The notes beneath the pieces were generated by a model. That model was not told the origin of the DNA. It made no database searches and saw only the letters and a program-made list of their open reading frames with translations. 64,000 bases of DNA, from assembly GCA_022570795.1 (NCBI GenBank), contig JAKUDP010000016.1, forward strand, positions 682,001 to 746,000, in the 5' to 3' direction. Source of the DNA: Sphaerulina vaccinii (Eukaryota > Ascomycota > Dothideomycetes > Mycosphaerellales > Mycosphaerellaceae). Positions 27,912-37,878 of this stretch are shown here, one piece after another (within the stretch, counting starts at the first letter, position 1; each line of letters begins with the position of its first letter). The position numbers and the translations under genes are program-made.

Positions 27912-30356
27912 CTAATCTGTCATCCACACCCCAGCAGCACTACCATTAAAGTTCAAATCACTGACAGTATGTGCCTCAGTCTTATACCCTTCAAGATCCG
28001 GCTCAAAAGCTTCCAACGGCAACTCCAAACCCTTCTCGTAGGTCTTGCCAAAATACTTCGCATGTGCAACATGCTTCTTCTCTTCTCTCACATGCCTACT
28101 TCTCAAATCCGTTGTCCTTCCAACATCACCAGCAAAACCACCACTATTCGCGCCCTTGAGCTGCAATCTCACACCTTGCACACTCTCACGACTAGGGTCT
28201 CGATCGTGGAAGTTGTGAGGAATGAACATTACACTGCTCGCAGATGTATGCATAAGAGTATTTGGGACATCTCCGCTGTGTGGGATATGGTGAGCTCCGA
28301 GATTGAAGTATACGACCAGATCTTCACCGTCTTCTTCCAAATCTTCGCCATTTGCCAATTTCTGGAAATTGATAATCGGATCTTTGGGTTCGAGATAATT
28401 CAACGGATCTGCAGATCTTGGTTCGGAATCTTTCTGTTTGAGAATCCAGACATCGTGTTCTGCCCATCGAGCACTATCGCCTAGCGTGGTAGAATTGAGA
28501 ATCGTGAGATGAGGCGTTGAAGCCATTCCTGTTCCGGATGTTATACGATAGCCTTTGCGTTCGCTCCAGGCATTTTTCTCGTTGGAGCTGTAGACGATGT
28601 AGAATTCACCGCCGTTGCGAGGCCAGTCTAGTCCGACTTCTTGTTCTATTGGGTACTCGACCAGATGCATGGTGTTTCGTTCTTTGACTTCTGGTAGATC
28701 CCAGTTGTAAGACTTTGTGATTGGCTCGAGCGCTAAGCGGACCATGTTGTTTGAAGGTCCGGCGACGTCGAGATCGGCTTTGAAGTTTATGACATGGTCG
28801 TGTACGCTGCTGGATACTGCATCGTGGATGCGGTGACCATATTCGTCTTCGCCCTCATCTTTATTGGCGCGGTAGAATGCTGAGAAGATGAAGCCGCTGG
28901 CTCGTACTTTGACTTCGATCGTTCCGTCGAGGTAGAATATGTAGTCAATCGCGTAGTCGTAGTTGCCTACAGTGCTCGTGCTGCGTACAACAAGATAAGT
29001 GTTGCGCGACGCAGTGACCGAGTACTGAGCTGTATGGCGACTGAGAAGGTGGTCGGAAGTGTACTCAAAGACACAAATGCTGCTCGGCAGTTCATGAAGA
29101 TCCCCAGCCATGTGATACTGAACATCCATATAGTCTGCATAAGCTGGGCAGTCATATCCTGGCAGCTGCTCAAACATGTTCTTTCCCATGCCGAAGAACG
29201 TGTCCAAGAACTCTTGCCCACCAGCCATTGGATCATCACCAGCATAGTGTGCCATAGCTTCCTGCAGACCAAGCTCGTACATGACACGCTCGCCTTTGAA
29301 GCGGATGTCGAATAACGAAAGACCAGTTGCTTGTGCTGTGGTAATGTAGAACTCGAATCCGAACCATGAGACGAACTTGTTCTTCTTATCAAGCTTGTAC
29401 CGAGCGCCATATGGCTGGACAGAGACAGGCGGCGGCAGCTCGCGTCCAGCAGGAGCCGATTCGAAGTCCTCAGTATCTGTCCACGATCCGTCCATATTTG
29501 GCGGAGTCTTCTTGAAGCCAGGCAAAAAGACTGCAGCACGGAAGTCTTCGACATTGTCGTACACTACGCCATTGTAGAAGAACTCGCGAACTACCCAATC
29601 CGTTGTATTCGAGCTGGTGGCATCAACCTTGGCATACAGTCCCTGGGGTAATAGAGTCCGCCCACCAGATCCAACGCTCGCTTTGAAGTACTGAAACCAG
29701 AGTACCAGACCTTCTGCATCTACTCTTGTCGTTCGCGGAAAGCTAATAAGACCTTCTTCTGGATGCTCAAAGTTTGTCGTAGCGTTCAGCAGCTCCTGTG
29801 TGATGTCCGAGATACTTTCCCCTAGGATCATTCCGTATTGGTTGATGGCAGCGAAGTCCATGACTGGCATTGGGACTTTGTTTCGACCAGCATTGAATGG
29901 GTAGGTCAAAGGTAGGACTTTGGACTTGGAAGTTACAGGCAGAGGTCCTACTGCATAGTAGACCAGATATGGCTCGCCTTCGACGACCTCTGCAAGGACC
30001 ATCTTCGCCCAGCGTTCTGGTGCTTCGCCGCCATCGAGATAGATCAAGGCATCGGTCTTGTTCGGTCTCAGTTCTTCGACGGTATAGATTGAGTTCTCTT
30101 TGGCTGACTTGGCATGTTTGGTCAGGTTTAGATGAGATAGCTCGCTGTAAGCGAATGCATATATGTCGTCAGCTTCGCTGGCTGTCAGCTCGGTCCATAT
30201 GTTCTGCTTTGGGGCCGAGAAGGGCCTCTTTCTCGTTTGCTCTTCATATCTTAACGCTGTGCTGTGCCCGGCTGTAAAGAAAGAGTACAGTGAGATGACT
30301 GCCACAAAGAACAAAAGCGAGGAGATAACCAGTGGGTATCTGCTTCGTAGCTCCAT
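27912..30356 (-). CDS. Copper amine oxidase
   Basis: Intronless, 814 residues from MELRSRYPLVISS. Residues ~8-28 form one hydrophobic segment (signal anchor or signal peptide). The catalytic region has the topaquinone motif T-x-x-N-Y-D-Y, with the cofactor tyrosine at about residue 466 (codon 28961-28959). The copper ligands are a His-x-His pair in VHDHVINF and a later His in LGAHHIPHSGD. The enzyme oxidatively deaminates primary amines to aldehydes, releasing NH3 and H2O2. Several N-x-S/T sites suit a secretory or extracellular protein. An upstream ATG at 30464 would add 36 residues; I prefer 30356 because the signal then starts near the N-terminus. Length fits the membrane-anchored ~80-90 kDa fungal type. 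Confidence 0.9.
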   Translation of the reverse strand: MELRSRYPLVISSLLFFVAVISLYSFFTAGHSTALRYEEQTRKRPFSAPKQNIWTELTASEADDIYAFAYSELSHLNLTKHAKSAKENSIYTVEELRPNKTDALIYLDGGEAPERWAKMVLAEVVEGEPYLVYYAVGPLPVTSKSKVLPLTYPFNAGRNKVPMPVMDFAAINQYGMILGESISDITQELLNATTNFEHPEEGLISFPRTTRVDAEGLVLWFQYFKASVGSGGRTLLPQGLYAKVDATSSNTTDWVVREFFYNGVVYDNVEDFRAAVFLPGFKKTPPNMDGSWTDTEDFESAPAGRELPPPVSVQPYGARYKLDKKNKFVSWFGFEFYITTAQATGLSLFDIRFKGERVMYELGLQEAMAHYAGDDPMAGGQEFLDTFFGMGKNMFEQLPGYDCPAYADYMDVQYHMAGDLHELPSSICVFEYTSDHLLSRHTAQYSVTASRNTYLVVRSTSTVGNYDYAIDYIFYLDGTIEVKVRASGFIFSAFYRANKDEGEDEYGHRIHDAVSSSVHDHVINFKADLDVAGPSNNMVRLALEPITKSYNWDLPEVKERNTMHLVEYPIEQEVGLDWPRNGGEFYIVYSSNEKNAWSERKGYRITSGTGMASTPHLTILNSTTLGDSARWAEHDVWILKQKDSEPRSADPLNYLEPKDPIINFQKLANGEDLEEDGEDLVVYFNLGAHHIPHSGDVPNTLMHTSASSVMFIPHNFHDRDPSRESVQGVRLQLKGANSGGFAGDVGRTTDLRSRHVREEKKHVAHAKYFGKTYEKGLELPLEAFEPDLEGYKTEAHTVSDLNFNGSAAGVWMTD

Positions 30357-31136
30357 CTTGGCAGTGTTGAGCTGAAGGAGAAAGAAAAGAAACAAGATGA
30401 ATATGGAGAAATGAAGGAATGACGGCCTATCTGTACGAGAGCACCTACCTATCTCGATATGCACAGATTAGGTACGGATGGTTGGAAGACGAAGAGAGGG
30501 GAGCTCAGCCAAGGATAAGGATGAAGCTGACAGACCTCGTGTCTACATACCATATCCATCCTAGCGTGGTGACTAGGGTGATTGAAGTTTGGTTCTTCGC
30601 GTCACTACTCCAAGAAACAACAACAACATCGACGCGACTGTTCAAGAATTACGACGTATACAAGATCAAGTTACAGAGTCTCGAGTCTCTGCAGCGCCGA
30701 AGCGACTACTGCTTCAGCCATCGTACATCGACCCGACTGTTCACGAAGTACAGCCCTGGGACTGGACTCTCATATACGACCTCGAACACAGCTCCCTCAA
30801 CAGTCAGTAATGGTCCAGCGGCAAGACCAGCAAGTCATCAAGATCCTCACATAACGACTCTCGAGTGGCCTCTTCCTAACGACGGAGGCGATGAGGATTA
30901 GCTGTATGTTATCTGCACATAACAACTCTCTTGAGTGGCCTTTCTCTAGCGATGGAGGCGATGTGGACTTGTACGTCGATGATTGGTAAACTAGGACCAA
31001 GGCTTTAGGCTTCGAAGTCTGTTACGACTTCTGCTACTGCTGGTATAGGTGACTGCGAGACGGTGCTGATTGTTTTGCTCCCCACACGACTTCTTTTGGT
31101 GTGGCTAACGAGTTGTTCTTCTTGACGCCTACAAGA
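30357..31136. other. Intergenic region with small duplications
   Basis: Contains a direct repeat (30848-30898 and 30916-30967). A stretch at about 30655-30725 resembles the tail of the monooxygenase gene at 31122-31195 (roughly 70 percent identical by eye). Open frames on the plus strand have no recognisable product. Confidence 0.4.
30848..30967. repeat. Imperfect direct repeat, ~51 bp x 2
   Basis: CACATAACGACTCTC...GGAGGCGATGAGGA (30848-30898) recurs as CACATAACAACTCTC...GGAGGCGATGTGGA (30916-30967), offset 68 bp, with a handful of differences. Confidence 0.7.
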
Positions 31137-32732
31137 TCAAGTCATCACAGATTCTCCATTCTCTGCACCCCCAAACCGACTACTCTTCCAGCCTTCTTCA
31201 GCTTCCTTAATAACATCCCTCCCATAAACATCTTTCAAGCTCCGAAAATCCGCAAACCGCCACGGAAAAGATGCATTCTCATCCCACCAGTCATGCTTAA
31301 CAAGCAGCTCGTCACGTTTCTGCTGCTCCGGACCATCAGGCATATGATAGAACCGTCCATTATCATCCGCAAGCTGCACAACATTCCTACAACGTGACTT
31401 ACGCAAAGCTTGATATAGCTGTAGAAGTTGCGGTATTGACTCCTTAGGATGCGAAGATCTCGCGAAAAGACCGATCAGTTTGCCCAAGACGGCGCCGTCC
31501 TCGACTGCCATGGCTGCTCCTGATGCTGCGTATGGTGTACTGGGGTGACAAGCATCACCTAGGAGAGCTACACAACCCTGTTGATGAGAGTGAGTATGGG
31601 AAGATTGTATTCGAGCTTGAGGTGTTCAACTTACTCTTGTCCAAGTATCGAGCTCCTCCATGCCCCAGATTTTCCATTTGACGACTTTGTCTACTTTTTC
31701 TAGCAACGAACGGAGCCTCTCATCCCAACCTTTGAAGACTTCGAGTAGCTCCGCGAGATCGGCTGTTTCTTTCGATACGTGCTGCGGCAGATTGTCCGGA
31801 CGAACCATCACGATGTTGATGATCGTGCCACCTCGCACCTGATCCACACATGGTCAGCTCAGAGCTCGAGTACCCTTTCACATACTAGGCAAGACGCCTC
31901 TCATAGGCCTGCTTTTACGCAGAAGACATATATGATCCTCGATCTCACTCACCGGATATATCACGGTATGTCCCCCAGGCCCGAAGTATACAGCCTCCCT
32001 CCCACTCAAAATCTCCCAACCAAATTCATCTTTCCCTTTCTCTAACCTCTCCATCGGAATAGTCATCCTATAAGCCAAATCGCCACTCTCTCTCGCCTCT
32101 TGCAATCTCCCCAAAACCGCAGTTCTCACTTTCGAATGCAAACCATCACCACCGACAACAACATCCACTTCTACCCTCTCCCCGTTCTTCAGCACCACAA
32201 TAGGCTGAAACTCACACCTTTCTACAGTCTCAACTTCACTATCCAATCTGATATCCCCTCCCAGCCTTCTCACTTCCTCAACAAGAACTCTCTGATAATC
32301 CGCTCGATGGATCTGATGCGCACTATACCCGAACTTGGTTTGACACCAATTTCCCCGTTCTCTGCCTCCAAAAGACGCTCCAATAACAGATCCATCAGCC
32401 CAGCGACAGATTTTCGAGCCTCCGCGGACTGTCATTCCGGCTGCATATAACTTGTCTAGGAGACCGTACGAGGCCATGATCCTGGTGGCGTTGGGAGGGA
32501 CTTGGATTCCGGCGCCGATTTCGCTTAGTTCTGGGTTCTTTTCGAGGAGAAGGACGGGTTGGCCATGGCGGAGGAGTTGGATTGCTAAGGAGAGGGAACC
32601 GAGGCCGCAGCCTACTATTATTGTTTTAATTTGGCGGGTTGTGTTGTTGGAGGTGTTAGTGGTGGGCTGGCCATTGGTGGTGAGCTGGCCAGTGATGATG
32701 TGGTCATTGTAGCCGTTTGGGAGGGTGGACAT
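31137..32732 (-). CDS. FAD-dependent monooxygenase, salicylate-hydroxylase-like
   Basis: Exons in reading order 32732-31953, 31838-31635 and 31577-31137 (introns 114 and 57 nt) give 474 residues. The Rossmann FAD motif is IIVGCGLGSLSLAIQLLRHG with the acidic LLLEKNPELSEIGAGIQ (~38-75). The family DG motif is VVVGGDGLHSKVR, and the GD motif that contacts the FAD ribose is CVALLGDACHPSTPYAASGA, reconstructed across the second splice. This is a class A flavoprotein aromatic hydroxylase, using NAD(P)H and O2. The substrate cannot be read from the sequence. No partner biosynthetic genes flank it; the neighbour is an MDR reductase of general type. No signal peptide. Confidence 0.85.
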
Positions 32733-33496
32733 GGTTCTTGATATGCTGTAGCTGGTATAGCGAAGGCCTCGACATATTGAACAACGGCATGGCGGTGATA
32801 ATATGTAGTTAGCAAGTATACCTCGACCCTAACTCATGTTTCCCGTAAGCAGGAAGCCTTTAGCGAGCTGAGTCAAGATCTTTGTGATGATGTAGATTGT
32901 GGATCGTGACATGTTACGCCCGCATCTTTTTCTACCTCAGCTACCAGTAGTGCTGATTTGCTGAAGCTCATCCTGGAACGAAGTTGAACTCAAAACGGCA
33001 GTTCGGCTTCTCTGGCATATCGATCGGGTATGGCACTTGGCGGAACCGGCGGAGAAACCCAGTGATGATTATATTGCTGGAGTCGTTGATGATCTTGAAT
33101 GTACAGGATAAGCACATGCCATGCGTAGTAAGTAATCACGTCAAGTCATAGTCAGCGGTTCCGTGCGCCAGTTCGGATATTGGTCATATCGATCGGTAAG
33201 CTGATGTTCGTGAAACCGAGAAAGAAGCTTAGTGGCGTTGCCCTAGATGATTGTATATACGAGTGGGTAGTGTACGCCATTAGAACATGCACACGCACAT
33301 GTCGTGCGTCGGTGCTGTATCTGGTGGGCTGATCGTTGTGGATCATGATGGCAGGGCTTGGGTAGGGCTGCGCGGCCACGTTCGACTTCACCTCTCAACA
33401 TCTTCAAGCAGTCTTTGTTGTTTGATAAATCTGTTCTTATTCCTATTCCATGCATTGCGTGACACTACACTGTTCGTGCCACTCACCTTACACCAC
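32733..33496. other. Intergenic region with an old duplication
   Basis: Between the start of the monooxygenase gene and the end of the MDR gene. Two diverged copies of a ~130-bp segment lie here (see repeat). No gene recognised. Confidence 0.4.
32999..33310. repeat. Diverged direct repeat, ~130 bp x 2
   Basis: CAGTTCGGCTTCTC..CATATCGATCGG (from 32999) and CAGTTCGGATATTGG.CATATCGATCGG (from 33169) begin two related segments that end in GCACATGCCATGCG and GCACATGTCGTGCG. Many substitutions, so an old event. Confidence 0.5.
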
Positions 33497-34555
33497 TTAT
33501 TGCTCAATCTTGCTGATCTCGAGCACCGCTTTACCAAAGTTCTCTCCCTTCAACATACCAATGAAGCCCTCAGCAGCATTGTCAATACCTTCAGTGACAT
33601 GGATGCTCGCCTTGAAGCTACCATCATGCAGCCACTTCTGTACATTCTTCTGGTGGTCCGCGGCGTACTTTGGTCCCATGTTCTCGTCCGACACGATGAA
33701 GCCCTGCATCTTCAGTCTCTTTGCCACAACTTGCATCAAAGACTTGACTCCATAAGCCTCCTCAGGCTTGAGGTTGTACTGTGAGATCATTCCGCAGGCA
33801 ATGATGCGACCCCACTGCTTCATGTGTGTAATGGCAGCTTCCAATTGCTCACCTCCAACGTTCTCGTAGTAGATGTCAATTCCATCTGGTGCGAGACGCT
33901 TGAGTGCGTCCAATGGCTTCTCCTTCTTGTAGTTAAACCCGCCATCGAATTGGAGTTCCTTGGTGAGGAACTCGAGTTTGTCGTCACTGCCGACTGAACC
34001 GATGACAGTAAGACCTTCGTGCTTGGCGAGTTGACCGACGATCTGGCCGACTGCACCTGAAGCAGCTGAGATGAAGATAGTCTCGCCCTTCTTTGGCTGT
34101 CCGATTTCGTAGAAGGAGCTGTATGCGGTGAGACCTGGCATGCCCAGAGGTCCAATGAAGTACTTTGGGTCGAGGTTGTATGGGTTCTCGAGAACCCTGA
34201 AAGCTGCGGCTTCTTCTGCTGTGATGGCGGAGTACTCCTCTGTGCGCGTACGCATAGCTACCAGGAGTTGGCCAGGCTTGAATTTGTCATTGTCGGACTT
34301 GATCACGCTGACGACAGCGCCATTGTCAATTGGCTTCCCGACGTCGTATGGTGGAGAGTAGGATTTGGTCTCTGCTGCTCGCATGCGGCCACGCTGGTAT
34401 GGGTCGAAGGAGACGTAGTGGACCTTGACTGTCAAACCACCCTTTGGTGGCTGTTGTTCCAGGTCGAAGTCTCTGCTCTCGATCTTGATGTCCTTTCCAG
34501 GTACAGGCCAGCCTTGAGGCGGCTGGGCGAAGATGAAAGCCTTGTTCTGAACCAT
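33497..34555 (-). CDS. MDR-family NADP-dependent oxidoreductase (alkenal/prostaglandin reductase type)
   Basis: Intronless, 352 residues from MVQNKAFIFAQPPQGWPVPG. A GroES-like N-terminal half (VHYVSFDPYQRGRM) precedes a Rossmann half with the NADP motif ISAASGAVGQIVGQLAK. IGPLGMPGLTAYSSFYEIG and DIYYENVGGEQLEAAI are the signature of the zinc-independent leukotriene B4 dehydrogenase / double-bond reductase group. Zinc-ligand cysteines are absent. The enzyme reduces alpha,beta-unsaturated carbonyls with NADPH; natural substrate unknown. The N-terminal ATG at 34651 would add 32 hydrophobic residues without family support. Cytosolic. Confidence 0.9.
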   Translation of the reverse strand: MVQNKAFIFAQPPQGWPVPGKDIKIESRDFDLEQQPPKGGLTVKVHYVSFDPYQRGRMRAAETKSYSPPYDVGKPIDNGAVVSVIKSDNDKFKPGQLLVAMRTRTEEYSAITAEEAAAFRVLENPYNLDPKYFIGPLGMPGLTAYSSFYEIGQPKKGETIFISAASGAVGQIVGQLAKHEGLTVIGSVGSDDKLEFLTKELQFDGGFNYKKEKPLDALKRLAPDGIDIYYENVGGEQLEAAITHMKQWGRIIACGMISQYNLKPEEAYGVKSLMQVVAKRLKMQGFIVSDENMGPKYAADHQKNVQKWLHDGSFKASIHVTEGIDNAAEGFIGMLKGENFGKAVLEISKIEQ

Positions 34556-35244
34556 TGTTGCTGTGTTGTTGATGTTGAGGATGAAATGGTAGTGGACTTT
34601 GTTCAATGCGCGAGAGAGAAGGCAGGATATATGGAAGGAAAGAATGATCACTCACCTAGCTTACAAACCGTTCCATACAAGAAGAGCTATTACGTGCCAG
34701 TCTCGAGCTCAATGGAAGATTCTCTGGTCGCCTCTCGGAGGAGAGTCGGGATGATGCAAAGGACGGTAGACAAAGTCGAGTAAGTAGTATGAACAACCTC
34801 GGAGGTGTATCTTTACCAGGTATACCGGATTTGGGCCGCATCTCGAATCGCATAACTCTGGACCGGGAGGTTTTTCCTGCTGTTCTTTTGCACAAGAGAT
34901 GCCCCTCATCGGCGGTGGTGCTCAAAACAGGGTGGCGCTCCGGGGCTCCCCAGAAGACTGGCAGTTTGATGTGCCGGTGTGCTGCTTCAAGGAGAGCTGT
35001 CTCCATACAGCTGTCTCTGCTGTACATCTGCTAAACAACGACAAGCGAAGCATCAGAAGTGCATGTGATGTCAGATCAAAACAACCATGCAAGTGGAAAT
35101 AGAGAAGCTCACCGCGATCACGTCGGCACATCGGGAGTGGCTTTGGTCCTTCCTTCAGCCTCACATCTTCCTTATCGATAAGCAAGGACGACTCCTTCGC
35201 CACAATGCGTTGGACTACTGACAACCACAACTATATCGAACAAG
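34556..35244. other. Divergent intergenic region
   Basis: Promoter region of the MDR gene (minus) and the Maf-like gene (plus). No other feature recognised. Confidence 0.35.
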
Positions 35245-36104
35245 ATGTCTGACGAGAAGGAAGCGCCTCCAGCCTACGATGGCACTGGCGGAGTGGCAGT
35301 TCCAGCGCCAATCCAACCACGTCCCAATGGCCCTCGACTACCGCTCCCATTGGACCTCCCAGCACTCAACATGATTCGCGGCAAGCGTGTCATCCTCGCC
35401 TCAGCTTCTCCCAGACGGAAACAGCTTCTCGCGCAGGTAGGACTGATTCTCCTCCAGCAAGACTGATGCTGAGCGCCTCTAAGTCTCATACCTAGATCGG
35501 CCTTACGAACATCCAAGTCATCCCTTCAACGGTCCCCGAAGACAAATCGAAAACGCTCGGTCCATTCGAATACGTCCTCGAAACAGCGACATCGAAATGT
35601 ACAGATGTCTACCAAGCCCATATTGACGACACGCCCGCCCAAGGAGGTGAACCCGCACTCGTCATAGCAGCCGATACGGTGATAGCAACACACTACGGCC
35701 AAATCCTCGAGAAACCACGGTCCCAGCAACATCACTTTGATATGCTTCAAACATTACGTGATCAGAACAACGGATGGCATAAAGTCTACACTGCTGTGGT
35801 GTGTATGGCTCCACTCGAGAGTCTGATGGATCCGGGCTATGCGATGGAGAGTCATGTGGAAGAGACGCTTGTGAAGTTTGATCAGAGTGTTACCGATGAT
35901 TTGATTTGGAGTTATGTGAAGACGAGAGAAGGTGTGGATAAAGCTGGAGGGTATGGGATACAGGGCGTGGGAAGTATCTTGGTGGAGAAGATCGAAGGGA
36001 CTTTTGACAATGTTGTCGGATTGCCGTTGAGGGCTACCCTGCAGTGTATTGAGAAGGTTGTTGTTGAGCCAGCTGTGGCGGAGGAGGTGGACAGCGCGTT
36101 GTAG
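35245..36104 (+). CDS. Maf/HAM1-like nucleotide pyrophosphatase
   Basis: Exons 35245-35436 and 35496-36104 (intron 59 nt, GTAGGA..TAG) give 266 residues. After a ~45-residue proline-rich leader comes the Maf signature VILASASPRRKQLLAQIGL, restored across the splice. It is followed by ALVIAADTVIATHYGQILEK and the C-terminal DKAGGYGIQGVGS...FDNVVGLPL. These are the substrate and metal-binding motifs of Maf proteins, which hydrolyse non-canonical or modified nucleoside triphosphates to monophosphates (house-cleaning) and are linked to septum control in bacteria. No targeting signal seen. Confidence 0.9.
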
Positions 36105-36342
36105 AGGAGGTGTAAGAGAAGGAAGATGATAGATGGCAAGAGATAAAGCAATGCTCTTCATCATAAAAAGTGGTCTCGAAGCTGCTACTCGTGGTACGAA
36201 GCATTGAACTAACACAATGCACATGTGCTTTCGAAACATTTGTACGTGCAAGCAAAAAGATGTGAGTAGCGTGGTCCATGTGGAGATATACTTACCCTCG
36301 CCTAGCAAGTTCCCCAATCACAGTCTCAGGCACAAAACAAGC

Positions 36343-36491
36343 AAAACAATCAGCACTGCGTCGCAGCTAGTGGCAACCAGAAGCGAGTCCTTCAAGAAGT
36401 CATGCTAGGCTTCGAAGTTATAGTCTCCCTGACATTTCCAAGCATCGATGTATATCGACAACTTACAGGTCAACCGCTAGAATACTGACTA
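36343..36491 (-). ncRNA. Array 3 RNA unit 19
   Basis: TAGTCAG (36491-36485) pairs with CTGATTG (36353-36347), TTTT at 36346-36343. Hairpin TCGAT-ATAC-ATCGA. B-box-like ACTTCGAAGCC near 36417-36407. No clear TATA-like box. Confidence 0.62.
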
Positions 36492-36569
36492 TCGAGGTAG
36501 TCGCATGTTCAATCGTACATCATACCTCATCACAATGCCCCAGCCAAATGGAGAGCCCGACAGAAGTGC

Positions 36570-36717
36570 AAAACAATCCGCACTGTACCGCAGGTGGGGG
36601 CTGGAATAACATTCCCTGAAAGTCTGAGGGGACTTGTTCTGATGCTGTTGGCCTGGCTTGACCAAACATCGATATACATCGACGACTTACAGGTCAAGCG
36701 TTAGACTATGCTGATTA
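36570..36717 (-). ncRNA. Array 3 RNA unit 20
   Basis: TAATCAG pairs with CGGATTG in six of seven positions; TTTT at 36573-36570. TATA-like box 36748-36741. Hairpin TCGAT-GTAT-ATCGA. Confidence 0.62.
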
Positions 36718-36801
36718 TTGAAGTCTTCAGGACCTTGATCGTATATGATGCCTCATTGCAAACCATCAGGGCAAAAGAAGCTAAGTTAGTCTCGAAAAGA
36801 C

Positions 36802-36936
36802 AAAACAACAGTTTCTGGACATAGTCAGAGCAGAACTGGCCTAGGAAGGCTTTCCAACGCCTATTTTGATCTGGATCTACCGAACATCGACATAAGCCGA
36901 CGAATTACTGGCTTACTGCTAGACCATTACTGACTG
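36802..36936 (-). ncRNA. Array 3 RNA unit 21
   Basis: 3' strand is CTGTTG (36811-36806), which pairs with CAACAG at the extreme 5' end rather than the usual register; TTTT follows. Hairpin TCGGC-TTAT-GTCGA, a third compensated form. TATA-like box 36967-36960. Confidence 0.58.
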
Positions 36937-37018
36937 TTGAAGGCTTCATTTCCTGGATCGTATATGATACGTTGTTGCACTGCCCAAGTGCAAAAGATAG
37001 CGAGGAGGTGTGGAAAAC

Positions 37019-37169
37019 AAAACAACAGTAACTGGACTAAGCAAGAGACCTGTGACAAGAAGGAACGTTCGAAGTTCAAGAGGCTTCGATCGCTTGCCTT
37101 GATCTGAACTTGCCAAACATCGATGTACATCGACGATTTACTGGTCCACCGCTAGACCATTACTGACTG
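37019..37169 (-). ncRNA. Array 3 RNA unit 22
   Basis: 3' strand TTACTGTTG matches the 5' end only with a four-base bulge (CAACAG..TAA). Hairpin TCGATG-TA-CATCGA is perfect. TATA-like TTATATG at 37200-37194. B-box-like GATCGAAGCC upstream of the 3' end. Confidence 0.58.
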
Positions 37170-37251
37170 TTGAGATCCATGGACTCCCACTCGCATATAA
37201 GACCTCATCGCAATGTTTCACGCGGTACAAAAGAAGGAGACGATGAAGCGC

Positions 37252-37400
37252 AAAACAATCAGGGAATGATTGGGGCAAGGAAGCCAGGCTTCTGTGTCTA
37301 GTCACTACGGACTTCTAACAGATCTTGAACCATCCTCGTGGGCCAAACATCGAAACACATCGACGATTTACCAGCTATTCCGCTTCACCATTACTGACTG
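37252..37400 (-). ncRNA. Array 3 RNA unit 23
   Basis: Perfect stem CAGTCAG (37400-37394) with CTGATTG (37262-37256), TTTT next. The A box has drifted (TGGTGAAGCGG) and the TATA-like box is weak. Confidence 0.6.
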
Positions 37401-37504
37401 TTGAAGTAGCTGGACTTCGGATTGTAGATGATGCCTCAAAGCGATATGTCTCAGGTGAGAAGGGCAAAAGAAATAGAAATGGAGCAAAACAGTTGCGAAA
37501 GAGC

Positions 37505-37651
37505 AAAACAATCAGCGCTGAAACCCAGTGTCAGAACCGCTGCTACCATTGCCGCATATTTATCTGCGAAGCGATCGCTTTGCCCTTGCTTCACCTCACG
37601 TCGATGTACATCGACGATTTACTAGCTTTACGGCTGAACCATTGCTGACTG
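37505..37651 (-). ncRNA. Array 3 RNA unit 24
   Basis: Perfect stem extended to eight pairs, CAGTCAGC with GCTGATTG; TTTT at 37508-37505. Hairpin CGTCGATG-TA-CATCGACG has eight pairs. Weak TATA-like box. Confidence 0.64.
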
Positions 37652-37735
37652 TTGAAGTAGCAGTACTCCAAACGATAGACGATGCCTCATAGCGATTTGT
37701 TGGAGTTGACAAGGACAAAAGAATTGCCCAAGAGC

Positions 37736-37878
37736 AAAACATCAGTGTCTGATCATAGCTAAACATCTCGACCCCATTAAGTCACAGAGACTTGGATACT
37801 GGTTCTGACCTCTAAGAAGTTCATACATCAATGTACATTGACGATTTACTGGCGTGTCTACTAGACCATTACTGACTG
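37736..37878 (-). ncRNA. Array 3 RNA unit 25
   Basis: 3' strand CTGATG has lost one T, leaving one bulged base against CAGTCAG. Hairpin TCAATG-TA-CATTGA shows another base-pair swap (G-C to A-U). TATATC-like box 37910-37904. Confidence 0.6.

Noticed and set aside
30419..30901. 160-codon plus-strand frame
   Set aside because: No protein-like pattern, lies over repeats and next to the amine oxidase promoter; likely chance.
31137..36104. Secondary-metabolite cluster
   Set aside because: A monooxygenase, an MDR reductase and an amine oxidase are neighbours, but there is no synthase, transporter or cluster regulator, and the Maf-like gene is housekeeping.
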